A DNA stretch of 64,000 nt from Fibrobacter succinogenes. GTDB taxonomy: Bacteria; Fibrobacterota; Fibrobacteria; Fibrobacterales; Fibrobacteraceae. The stretch is from contig CACZAD010000007.1 in NCBI GenBank assembly GCA_902779055.1, positions 124,001 to 188,000 of the forward strand, written 5' to 3'. Positions 24,160 through 32,718 of the stretch are shown in pieces. The notes beneath the pieces were generated by a model that was not told the origin of the DNA, did no database searches, and was given only the letters and a program-made list of their open reading frames with translations. Position 1 is the stretch's first letter; every line of letters begins with the position of its first letter. The position numbers and the translations under genes were made by a program.

Positions 24160-26657
24160 TTATTTAATCGCGAGGGCCTTTTTCAAAAGCATCTTGCCAT
24201 TTGCGTCGATGACCTTGGCGATGTACTTGCCGTTCGGAATCTTCTTGAGGCTGATGCTTCTGTTGCCATTCACGTCTGCGGTAAGGAGCGTCTTGCCGTT
24301 TACCGTGATGATTTCCAACTTGCTTTCGGACGGAACGCTTACCTGGAGGCTTCTGTTCTGCATCGTGAGCGATGCCTTGCCGATTTCTGCCTTGACAGGG
24401 GCGATTGCTGTAATGGGTTCTACGAACTGGGTGCCTTCCGGAGCGCCCACGATGGTGCCACGGCCTACGGTGCTCATGTAAACAACGCCGAAGGTGTTCA
24501 TATCGCCCTGCACGAAGTTTCCGTTACCCGGACCGCCGAACTGGTGCAGATCGTCGTTCACGCGTTCAAACGTCTTGCACTTGTCTGTACTGCGGTAGAT
24601 ACCAATCGGATCACCGGACTTTGCCGCGCCCCAGATGAAGATGGTTTCGTAGTCGCTGCCTTCTTTGGCCTTGCCGATGCCCACGGCGATTGCGGTAGAA
24701 GCGCCTTCACAGCGGTTCCAGCTTTTGCCACCGTCTTCTGTGTAGGCAAGTCCGTATTCGGTGAATCCCTTGGGCTGCCAGACTTGAGCTTGGTCCATCG
24801 GTACCCACAGATGTCCTTCTCTCTTAGGAACGGTGCGGATGAGTCCGCCGCCGTTGTAGTATTCGCCGGCCGCGAACCCATGCCGCCCATGACGTAGAAC
24901 GTTTTAGGATTCACCGGGTCTGCGACGATGCGGGAATAGTTTGTCTGCGTTCCGGTTTCAACGGCGGTCCAGCTGGCACCATTGTCGTCGGTTCGGTAAA
25001 CGGTGGCGCCCTGGTCTGGACGGTGCAACATGATTTTGCCGTCAGCAGAAAGTACCACCAAGCCCTTCGGGCCCTTGAGCGTGGTCTTCACGCTGTCCCA
25101 AGTCTTGCCCATGTCGTCACTGCGGTACATCACGTTGAAGTTCTGCGAATCGTACTTGCCGTAAACGGTAATCACGCCTGTGCGCACCAAGCTTCCGGTG
25201 AGCGGAGCGTAGCCCATGCTTTCGGTGGTGCCGATGGTCGGCTTGTGGCGCTGTGCGCTCTGCTTGATGTCTGTATAAACGGCGCCGTCGTAGTCGCCAA
25301 TAGCGGTGACCAGCGGACCTCCCGGAATGCTCACGATGTCGAGCGGCACAGTCTCTTCGATGCCCTTAGACATGAACTTCCAGAGAGGAACCTTTGCCGA
25401 AACGTCTTCGGTCATAAAGATGCCGTTACCGCTAGTGACCCAGGCCTGCTTGTTGTTGAACGGGTTGATTTCAAGAGAACCCGCCCAGTGGATGGCGTTG
25501 CCCGGGATCCAGTCGGTGCCGTTCGCGTCGATGTTCGGAATGTCGTTGTAGTGCTGGCCGTGATTCCAAGTCTTGCCGCCGTCCGTGGTGGCGTAGATGC
25601 GGTCGCCGTAGTTTTCCTTTTCGTCTTTGGTCACGTGGCGGCCGGTGTACTTGCCCAGCGTCGAAATCACAATGTGGTTCTTGTCCTTGGGATCAATGGC
25701 GACGCCGCCGTAAGAGCTCTTGTCCTTTTCGTAGCTCTTGGTGGTGCTGCCTTCGTGTTCCACGGAGTCACTCGGGGTAAGGTCGGTCCACGTGCCGTCA
25801 GCGATATTGTACTTGTAAAAACCACCACTTGCGATGTTATATGGACCGGGGCCGTCAGCAAATGTCACGTACATGTCGCCGTCGACAATCTTTGCACGGT
25901 GCGGCATGAGTCCAGTGGGGACGCCCTTGATGGCTTCCCAAGTAGCGCCGCCGTCATGGCTGACCTGCAAATTATCCTTGGTTTCGGAAATGCCGATGTA
26001 GATGGTCTTGGTGGAACCGTCGGCGTTCTTGCCCTGCGATTCGTCGAACATCACAAAGCTGATGCCGTTCACGCCATTCAGGCTGGATTCTGTGGCGGTA
26101 GAAAGGGCGACCTTGTAGGCGCTTGTCCAGGTCTTGCCGTAGTCGGTACTCTTGTAAAGTCCCTTGGTGCGGCTACCGCAGAAGATGATGTTCGACTTGT
26201 TCGGGTCCACGGCGAGCTTTTCGCCGGTCTGGCGGCCCATGCCGTTACCGTGGGCGAGCATTTCCACATAGCTCGTGTCCCAGGTGGCGCCGAAGTCTTC
26301 ACTGCGGAGTACGGCCGTGCGGCCCTTGCTGAAATAGCCGGTTCCTGCCAGCACGTAAATGCGCTTGGGATCGTTCGGGTCGAGAGCAAAAGCTTCGGTA
26401 CCGTAAAGGCCCTTGTCGTTTTCCGAGATGAAGTCCATCAGCGGAATCCAGGTCTTGTTTTGAAAATCGAAGCGATAGATACCGCCCACGTCAGTGCGGG
26501 CGTAAAGCAAATTCTCTGCCTTGGGGTGAAACATTACGGCAGAAACGAATCCGCCGCCGTCAAAGCGGACGTTGCCCCATTCGTAATTTTCGGCGTTCAC
26601 GGTCGTGGCGAGTGCTGCCAAAGTAGCGATGCCGATCAATGAAATTTTACCAAACAT
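24160..26657 (-). pseudogene. Frameshifted GH74 xyloglucanase-like gene
   Basis: Two overlapping minus-strand frames together encode one secreted protein of about 830 residues. The upstream frame (from 26657) has signal peptide 1-22 (ending TVNA) and GH74 beta-propeller repeats of the form STDYGKTWTS, SHDGGATWEA, TTDGGKTWNH, SDDMGKTWDS. GH74 enzymes cut xyloglucan. After FYVMGGMGS near 24865-24895 this frame turns to junk, while the -1 frame continues sensibly (GEYYNGGGLIRTV, YTEDGGKSWNRC) and ends with a type IX-like sorting segment (LEIITVNGKTLL...GKYIAKVIDANGKMLLKKAL). One missing base would explain it. I see no slippery heptamer, so mutation or sequencing error is likelier than programmed frameshifting. 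Confidence 0.8.
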
Positions 26658-26805
26658 ATCGTCTCCGTTGGAATTTTGAGAACATAAAACCCTTACAACT
26701 AGTGTTAATATATATAAATATTTGAAAAAGTGGTTGTTATTTAAACCTTAATTTGAGAAAATTTTTGAGAACATTTGGGGCGGGAGGGATGATAAGTTCC
26801 GAATA

Positions 26806-26841
26806 CAGAAAATCCCCGAAATCTGTCGATTTTCGGGGATT
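26806..26841 (-). terminator. Terminator of the histidine phosphatase lipoprotein gene
   Basis: AATCCCCGAAA 26811-26821 pairs perfectly with TTTCGGGGATT 26831-26841. The minus strand then reads TTTTCTG. The rest of 26658-26886 is AT-rich and holds the GH74 promoter region (TATATATAAATATTTG on the plus strand). Confidence 0.8.
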
Positions 26842-26886
26842 CTCGCTAAAAAGCCGGATTTTGGTGTTGCTGGGGCCGGATGGTCG

Positions 26887-27954
26887 CTATTCCGCGCCGA
26901 TTCCAAGTCCCTTGAATGGCACATACCTGATCTGGTTGTTGTTGTCGATGATGACGGCAACGCCCGTGAGGAAGTACGGCCAGTGTCTCGAAGCCGGATC
27001 GTGGTATCTGTAGTTCACGGTTCCGTTGGAGGCGTAAACGGAGAGTGGGAGGATGAAGTCATCGTGAGAGCAGATGACGCGGAACTTGTTCATTGTGGCA
27101 TAGTCCGGTGCAATGTGCGTCTTTACGATTTCTTCGGTCTTTTCCTTCAGATCATAGAATGCGTCGGCGTAGAGGTTGTCGTATGCCCAACCGGCGATGA
27201 CCAGGCGGACGTTCGTTGTGGAATCTTCGTAGAAGCTGTAGCGTTCCTTGTCCTTCTTGTACCAGCTGATGGAGTAGATTTCCGAGGAATCGTGCGGGAA
27301 TGTGGCCTGGCCACGGCCCTGGGCGATGTAGAAGCAGGTCTGCTCCGTGCGGAGATACTTGGTGTGCGTGTAGGTGAATTCGTCGGCGCTTACGAGCTTT
27401 TTACCGACCGCGATGGCTTGGCGGACGCCGTCGGACGGCTGACCGTTGACACTGTCAGGTTCGCCTTCCCAATAGGTGAGGGGCGTTTCCTTGCCGGTTT
27501 GACTGTCGTCGCGTTCACCGTGGCGAATGACGAAAACGGCCTTTTCGTTGCAGCGGACGCTCTTGAAGGCGTCGGCGATGTCGGCAAGTCCAAGAGAATC
27601 GACGGGGATTTCGGCGACCGGCGTTTCGACGCAAGTCGGGTCGAGCGGATTTTCCTGGGTGGCTGCGGACGAGCTGGATTCGGTCGGCGGAACGCTCACT
27701 TCAGAAGAACTGGAAATGTCGCCAGGAATGATTGCACTGGAGTTTGCGTCGGCGGAGCTTGTAATATCTGCGGAGCTTGCCGGGGCCTGTTCCGTTGCGG
27801 AGCTAGAAAGGTCTTGAGGTTGGGCCTGTTCACTGGAGCTTTGGGCGACATTGTTGAATGCGGCCATGGTGTTGTCGTCACCGCAAGCTGCCAAGAGCGA
27901 AGCGGAGAGAATGGCTCCGGTAAAAGCTAAAGAAATGCGAGAAATTTTATGCAT
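26887..27954 (-). CDS. Histidine phosphatase family lipoprotein
   Basis: A 355-residue lipoprotein with lipobox LLAAC (Cys24) and a Ser/Ala-rich linker at ~30-100. The phosphatase core starts at ~110 and carries the RHG motif with the catalytic His in FVIRHGERDD (residues 142-150), a second Arg in YTHTKYLRTEQTC and a later acid/base His region in RVICSHDDF. This is the phosphoglycerate-mutase-like fold. Surface attachment suggests an extracytoplasmic phosphatase, possibly for phosphate scavenging or for sugar phosphates; the substrate is unknown. The gene is monocistronic with its own terminator. No unusual base usage is seen outside the linker. Confidence 0.82.
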   Translation of the reverse strand: MHKISRISLAFTGAILSASLLAACGDDNTMAAFNNVAQSSSEQAQPQDLSSSATEQAPASSADITSSADANSSAIIPGDISSSSEVSVPPTESSSSAATQENPLDPTCVETPVAEIPVDSLGLADIADAFKSVRCNEKAVFVIRHGERDDSQTGKETPLTYWEGEPDSVNGQPSDGVRQAIAVGKKLVSADEFTYTHTKYLRTEQTCFYIAQGRGQATFPHDSSEIYSISWYKKDKERYSFYEDSTTNVRLVIAGWAYDNLYADAFYDLKEKTEEIVKTHIAPDYATMNKFRVICSHDDFILPLSVYASNGTVNYRYHDPASRHWPYFLTGVAVIIDNNNQIRYVPFKGLGIGAE

Positions 27955-28031
27955 TGCGTGAAATTCCTTGTTTTTATCCCTTTAAATTTACCCTTGTTGG
28001 GGGATTTATTCAAGTAAATTTTTCCAAATTC

Positions 28032-28811
28032 TTACTTCCTACCGTCTACTGAATTATAGTTGATTTCGTTACGGCGTTTGAGTTCCTTGTTGAGCGGCCA
28101 GTAAATCAGTGCAAAAACAATATATCCGATGAGGAGTACAATCCAGTGATTGAGCCCGAAACCGATTTCCACATATCGCATAGTGACGAACATGAATGGC
28201 CCTGCGATGAGAAAAAGCGGAAGCTGCCTGCACTGATCGCCGAGCGAATAGCGGCTCTCGTAGCTCACGATAGAGTTCATCATCGGGAAACTGGTGCAAA
28301 AACCGCCCATCAGGCGCTTGATGAGCATTAGCCCGGATACGACGCCTGCAATGGCGGGCGCCTTGATGTAAACGGGGAGCGGGGTCTTGTAACGCACGCC
28401 GGCCTTGTACTTTTGCTTTTGGAAAAAGATGATGCCGATGACAAGGTCAAAAACGCATGCGCCGATAAAGTAGGCTTCGCCTTCGGGAATGTGTGCGTGC
28501 AAGAATGTTCCGAGCGCGACGAAAAACGCAAGCCCGGCAATAATCGACGGCACGATCGGGACTTTTACTTTGTAATGGAGAATGCGTACGATGTGTACAT
28601 ACAACATGCACATGAAACCGGAAACGGCGTTCTCGGTATTCATCGGGAGTCCGACCGCGATGTAGGCAAAACCGCAGGGGATGGGAATGGTTGCCGTGAC
28701 CGCCTTGAGTTGCGGATCCTTAAGGTAGGCGCTCAAGGTACCGAGGGCGGTGACCATAAAGACGAGCAGCCAGTCGTATGCCGAAAAATGAAAATTTAAC
28801 GCTTCAAACAT
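28032..28811 (-). CDS. Multi-pass membrane protein of unknown function
   Basis: About 259 residues with seven or eight hydrophobic helices, starting MFEALNFHFSAYDWLLVFMV. I chose ATG 28811; the open frame extends to a TTG at 28820 inside the putative promoter. Features are KVKVPIVPSIIAGLAFF, GEAYFIGACVFDLVIGIIFF and LNHWIVLLIGYIVFALIY, with basic loops between them. I do not recognise a family. The last codons (SVDGRK, stop) are encoded by a degenerate heptad repeat, so the C-terminus may have been altered by repeat invasion. TATCTTTG at 28818-28825 (minus strand) lies only a few bases before the ATG, suggesting a very short leader. Confidence 0.7.
   Translation of the reverse strand: MFEALNFHFSAYDWLLVFMVTALGTLSAYLKDPQLKAVTATIPIPCGFAYIAVGLPMNTENAVSGFMCMLYVHIVRILHYKVKVPIVPSIIAGLAFFVALGTFLHAHIPEGEAYFIGACVFDLVIGIIFFQKQKYKAGVRYKTPLPVYIKAPAIAGVVSGLMLIKRLMGGFCTSFPMMNSIVSYESRYSLGDQCRQLPLFLIAGPFMFVTMRYVEIGFGLNHWIVLLIGYIVFALIYWPLNKELKRRNEINYNSVDGRK
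28034..28055. repeat. Short heptad repeat overlapping a gene end
   Basis: CTTCCTA, CCGTCTA and CTGAATT follow one another in seven-base register and belong to the same family as 15994-16118. They encode the last residues of the membrane protein. Confidence 0.6.
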
Positions 28812-28817
28812 CGTGCC

Positions 28818-28825
28818 CAAAGATA
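28818..28825 (-). promoter_or_regulatory. TATCTTTG promoter element
   Basis: Read on the minus strand this is TATCTTTG, matching TAnnTTTG. It lies just upstream of the ATG at 28811, so the transcript would be nearly leaderless. Confidence 0.35.
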
Positions 28826-28841
28826 AAAACCTGCAAGGTGC

Positions 28842-30338
28842 TTAATGGCGTGGGTAAACCCTGCGGTAGTTGTTTGGTGGCATATTTGTTGTGTTGTTTG
28901 GTGTAGGATCGCCTAGACGAGCCCATTCTTCGCTGAATGATCTTCCTTGTGGATTGTTCGATTCCTCTTCGAACCGGTACGAAGACCCTCCAATGCCAAA
29001 TTGGATTGAAAGCGCCAGAACATGTCCATCCGGCCCTTGGCATTTGCTTGGAGTGCGGTTCCAAAGGTAGTCGGCCTTGATTCTAAAGTTGAAATTGGCT
29101 TGCTCTTTTGGTGCCACAAGTGGGTGGAATGTGAATAGGGCTGAAGTGTAAGCGATGCCAAATCCAAAGTCCAGTGCGGCGACGGTTTGCGAATTTTCTT
29201 TGTTGGTTGCATACAAGGACACATTCATCAAACCGTACAGTTCTATATCGAATGATTCCCTCAAGAGCGTTCTTCCGCCTAGGTGTACAAATATGGATCC
29301 ATCTGCATCGGAAGATGATCTTTGGTATTCTTGATCCTTATAAATGAATTTTGTCTTATGGCCTATAGGGGCCGTGGCTCCGCCTCCAAAGCCGAGGCAT
29401 CCATAAAGAAAGCAGAATTCCAAATCAGCGCTTGCGCCGACGGCTTTAGAACCGAGGACTTCTGCGGACTTATCGTCGTAAAAGCGTATCGTCGGCCCTA
29501 AGAAGAATCGTGATGCAATTCTGTTGTCGAGAATTATTTTGCTAGTGTTCAAAAATGGGCGGCGCGTCGCCTTTATCAAGTAGTGCCCTTCGGGGTATTT
29601 GCGAGTTTGGCTGTAAAAGTTTTTGGAAAAAATATGAGGGTAAGAACGGTAGATTGCAAGTAACTCTAATGTGTCTTTATAGGTCCTGTTGTAGCCTGTA
29701 GAGTTCTGTAACCTTTTGGCTTTTTTCCAAAGGATGGAGTCGGCAAATGCATCGACATCAAGGGAGGCGATCTGTACATACTCGAAGTCCGACAGAACGG
29801 TGCTTCCGTAAAACAGTTCGAGTTCCTTTGCCTTGTTCAAATAAATCCGTATGGAATCGCGGTCGCCTACGGATAGGGCGTTCGCTATGTTCGAACGGAT
29901 AGGCTCGGCTGCAACGAGGGTGTCCTGAGTGCGTAGCGTCGGTCTTTCTTGGGCGAGCCTGCGGTATTTCTCGTAATACTGGATGGCGCTTTTGGCGTTG
30001 TTGTCCTGTAAATCCGCAATGGCAAAGCCAAGGTAAATGTCCGGTATCAAGGAATCCAGGAGCCAAGCATGATTGAATCTCTGAACGGCTAATTCGTATT
30101 CTCCTTGTTTTAAAGCGTTGAATCCGTTGTCGATGAAATACTTGACGGGATCCAGCGTGGAATCCTTTTGTTGAGCTTTCCTAATTTCTTGTATAAAACT
30201 TTTGTCTGCTTCGGCTTGTATGTGCGATTTTTCGTAATGGCCGAATTCAGGAAGTGTAATGATAGGAGGGTTTATCGCGCAACCGAAAAATAGCGTGCAA
30301 AAAGATATCAGGGATGCAATTAAAAGCTTTGAATTCAT
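28842..30338 (-). CDS. TPR-containing lipoprotein
   Basis: A 498-residue lipoprotein with lipobox LFFGC (Cys20). Residues ~65-160 look like tetratricopeptide helices (FNALKQGEYELAVQRFNHAW, LGFAIADLQDNNAKSAIQYY), continuing with helical repeats to ~260. The C-terminal half turns to beta strands with aromatic alternation (RFFLGPTIRFYDDKS, ADLEFCFLYGCLGFGGG, ALDFGFGIAYTSALFTF), as in an outer-membrane barrel or a barrel-associated sheet. It ends in an Asn/Pro-rich tail. Function is unknown. TPR proteins with barrel-like C-termini suggest envelope assembly or a secretion accessory role, which is inference. The membrane protein gene follows after 30 bases. Confidence 0.72.
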   Translation of the reverse strand: MNSKLLIASLISFCTLFFGCAINPPIITLPEFGHYEKSHIQAEADKSFIQEIRKAQQKDSTLDPVKYFIDNGFNALKQGEYELAVQRFNHAWLLDSLIPDIYLGFAIADLQDNNAKSAIQYYEKYRRLAQERPTLRTQDTLVAAEPIRSNIANALSVGDRDSIRIYLNKAKELELFYGSTVLSDFEYVQIASLDVDAFADSILWKKAKRLQNSTGYNRTYKDTLELLAIYRSYPHIFSKNFYSQTRKYPEGHYLIKATRRPFLNTSKIILDNRIASRFFLGPTIRFYDDKSAEVLGSKAVGASADLEFCFLYGCLGFGGGATAPIGHKTKFIYKDQEYQRSSSDADGSIFVHLGGRTLLRESFDIELYGLMNVSLYATNKENSQTVAALDFGFGIAYTSALFTFHPLVAPKEQANFNFRIKADYLWNRTPSKCQGPDGHVLALSIQFGIGGSSYRFEEESNNPQGRSFSEEWARLGDPTPNNTTNMPPNNYRRVYPRH

Positions 30339-30469
30339 TGTACTTTAAATATAAATTATTCTCTTAAATTAAACCAATCGGGCTGTGCTTGCCAAATCCT
30401 GGTAACTTCTGGGGGCAAAAAAGTATGATTTGCTGATGATTTGCTATCTTATTTCGCAGAGGTTTTTCT

Positions 30470-31390
30470 ATGAAAGTTTTAGTGACGGGTGTTGGTGGCC
30501 AGTTGGGCCACGATGTGATGAATGAACTTGCAAAGCGCGGCTACGAAGGTGTCGGTAGCGATATCGCTCCGGCTTATTCCGGCGTGGCTGATGGCAGCGC
30601 TGTGACGACGATGCCTTATGTGCCGATGGATATTACGAATGCAGCTGCGGTTGCCGAAACCATCAAGAGCGTGAAGCCGGATGTGATTGTGCATTGCGCA
30701 GCCTGGACTGCAGTGGACCTTGCCGAAGACGAAGACAAGAAGGCTAAGGTCTTTGCAATTAACGCCGAAGGCACTGAAAACATAGCCCGCGTCGCAAAAG
30801 AAATTGATGCAAAGATGGTCTACATCAGTACGGACTACGTGTTTAACGGCCGTGGCACTTCTCCTTGGAAACCGGACTGCAAGGATTACGAACCGCTCAA
30901 CGTCTATGGCGAATCCAAGCTCAAGGGCGAACTTGCCGTGAGCGGAACCCTTGAAAAGTATTTCATCGTTCGCATTGCCTGGGTGTTCGGCCTCAATGGC
31001 AAGAATTTCATCAAGACGATGCTCAAGGTGGGCGAGACTCACGATACGGTCCGCGTCGTTTACGACCAGATTGGTACGCCGACTTACACGCTCGACTTGA
31101 GCCGCCTCCTCGTCGATATGATTGAAACGGACAAGTACGGCTACTATCACGCCACGAACGAAGGTGGGTTCATCAGCTGGTACGAATTCACCAAGGAAAT
31201 CTACAAGCAGGCAGGGCTTCCGACTAAGGTGTTGCCGGTGACGACTGCGGAATACGGTCTCTCGAAGGCTGCCCGTCCGTTCAATAGCCGCTTGGACAAG
31301 AGCAAGCTCGTGGAAGCAGGTTTTAAGCCGCTCCCCACATGGCAAGATGCGCTTGGCCGTTACCTCAAGGAAATCGGCGTCCTCGCTTAA
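30470..31390 (+). CDS. rfbD: dTDP-4-dehydrorhamnose reductase
   Basis: RmlD/RfbD makes dTDP-L-rhamnose, the last step of the rhamnose donor pathway, with NAD(P)H. The 306-residue extended SDR has GVGGQLGHDV at residues 7-16, the family element VIVHCAAWTAVDLAEDE, YISTDYVFNG, catalytic YGESKLKGE and RIAWVFG. C-terminal PFNSRLDKSKL is typical of RmlD. AGAGG precedes the ATG and TATCTT near 30450 is a possible -10. rmlA, B and C are not in the window. It probably feeds the surface polysaccharide started by the sugar transferases elsewhere in this window. Confidence 0.95.
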   Translation: MKVLVTGVGGQLGHDVMNELAKRGYEGVGSDIAPAYSGVADGSAVTTMPYVPMDITNAAAVAETIKSVKPDVIVHCAAWTAVDLAEDEDKKAKVFAINAEGTENIARVAKEIDAKMVYISTDYVFNGRGTSPWKPDCKDYEPLNVYGESKLKGELAVSGTLEKYFIVRIAWVFGLNGKNFIKTMLKVGETHDTVRVVYDQIGTPTYTLDLSRLLVDMIETDKYGYYHATNEGGFISWYEFTKEIYKQAGLPTKVLPVTTAEYGLSKAARPFNSRLDKSKLVEAGFKPLPTWQDALGRYLKEIGVLA

Positions 31391-31405
31391 AAAGGCCCCC
31401 GTTGC

Positions 31406-31437
31406 TCCTTTGTCATCCTGGAGCATAGCGACGGGAT
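31406..31437. repeat. Short dispersed GTCATCC-type repeat
   Basis: TTTGTCATCCTGGAGCATAG followed by CGACGGGATTC has the GTCATCC start and GGGAT end of the dispersed palindromes, with a different and poorly paired core. It lies between converging rfbD and mqnE. Confidence 0.45.
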
Positions 31438-31453
31438 TCAGTTAATTCTTGTT

Positions 31454-32494
31454 TTACGAGAATTTTTCGTACAAAGCGTCTCGTTCCACCGGAACGAGGC
31501 CTTCTTTTATTATAAGGCTCTTCATGCGTTCCGGGCTCATACCCACGGGAACCGTGGCGCCTGCGGCATGTGTAATCTTTTCTTCGATAATCGTACCGTC
31601 CAAATCCGAAGCGCCGGAGTGGAGCGCCTTCATCGCGGTCTCGATGCCCATCTGGATCCAGTAAGCCTTGATATGCGGGAAGTTGTCCAGGAACAGGCGC
31701 GAGACGGCGACCGTGCGCAAGATGTCTTCTTCGCTTGTGATGTTCGGAACAATTCTGTGGAGCGCGTTATGTTCCGGATGGTACACGAGCGGAATGAACG
31801 CAAAAAATCCCGGAGCTTCGTCCTGCAAGTCGCGGAGCATTTTCATATGCGCGATGCGGTCTTCAATCTTTTCGATGTGCCCGAAAAGCATGGTCGCATT
31901 CGTCGGGATGCCGAGCTTGTGGGCCGCGCGATGGACGGCGAGCCATTCTTCGCCAGTTTCCTTGCCCGGGCAAATTTTGTCACGAACGTCCTGGACCAAA
32001 ATTTCGGCACCGCCACCGGGGAGGGCGTCAAGACCTGCGTCCTTGAGCGTTGCCATGATCTGCTCGGGCGATTGTCCGGAAATCTTTGCAAAGTGGCAAA
32101 TCTCGACGGCGGTGAATGCCTTCAAGTTGGCGGACGGAAATTCCTTGCGGAGCTTGCGCAACATTTCGATGTAGTAATCGAACGGGTGGTCCGGATGGAG
32201 GCCTCCCACAATGTGCAGTTCGCGGGCGCCTTTGTTGATGGCTTCGGCGGCCTTGTCGCGGATGGTTTCGTAATCCCAGTCGTAAGCTGTTGGGCTATCT
32301 TTCTTGATGCGGCTGAACGCGCAGAATTTGCAGTGCAGCACGCACACGTTCGTGTAGTTGATTTGGCGGTTGTTTACCCAGTAAACGGACTTGCCATGGC
32401 GTGCTTCTTTTTCGGCGTTCGCACGTGCGCAAAGTTCATCGAGCGGTGCATTCAAAAATAAATCGAGAGCTTCTTGTTCTGAAATTCTAGCCAT
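31454..32494 (-). CDS. mqnE: Aminofutalosine synthase (radical SAM)
   Basis: MqnE adds a SAM-derived adenosyl radical to 3-[(1-carboxyvinyl)oxy]benzoate to form aminofutalosine in the futalosine route to menaquinone. The 346-residue radical SAM enzyme has the cluster motif CVLHCKFCAF (C-x3-C-x2-C). The family phrases HIVGGLHPDHPFDYYIEML and LKAFTAVEICHFA follow, then LPGGGAEIL and a C-terminal PVGMSP. These distinguish it from MqnC. Menaquinone would serve the complex I encoded at 48-58 kb. It is transcribed alone; other mqn genes are not in the window. Start at 32494 gives MARISEQEAL. Confidence 0.93.
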   Translation of the reverse strand: MARISEQEALDLFLNAPLDELCARANAEKEARHGKSVYWVNNRQINYTNVCVLHCKFCAFSRIKKDSPTAYDWDYETIRDKAAEAINKGARELHIVGGLHPDHPFDYYIEMLRKLRKEFPSANLKAFTAVEICHFAKISGQSPEQIMATLKDAGLDALPGGGAEILVQDVRDKICPGKETGEEWLAVHRAAHKLGIPTNATMLFGHIEKIEDRIAHMKMLRDLQDEAPGFFAFIPLVYHPEHNALHRIVPNITSEEDILRTVAVSRLFLDNFPHIKAYWIQMGIETAMKALHSGASDLDGTIIEEKITHAAGATVPVGMSPERMKSLIIKEGLVPVERDALYEKFS

Positions 32495-32502
32495 ATTACA
32501 AA

Positions 32503-32540
32503 TATAAAAAAGAAAAGACCTAGAGTGAATCTAGGTCTTT
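32503..32540 (-). terminator. Terminator of the initiator tRNA gene
   Basis: AAAGACCTAGA 32514-32524 pairs perfectly with TCTAGGTCTTT 32530-32540 around GTGAA. The minus strand continues with TTTTCTTTTTT. Confidence 0.85.
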
Positions 32541-32544
32541 TTAG

Positions 32545-32618
<74 letters not shown>

Positions 32619-32718
32619 TCGAGGTTGTCCCATCAAGAGTAAGGAGCCGTTTAAAAGTCCGAGTAAGTTTTTTTTATGTTTTCCCCGCCGAATTTCGTCG
32701 GAAAACAACTCTTCAACG

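Noticed and set aside
24840..24910. Programmed -1 frameshift in the GH74 gene
   Set aside because: No slippery heptamer such as A-AAA-AAG was found in the overlap, and secreted glycosidases are not known to use one.
25023..26642. A 539-residue plus-strand open frame
   Set aside because: It lies wholly opposite the GH74 propeller repeats, which carry family motifs and a signal peptide on the minus strand.
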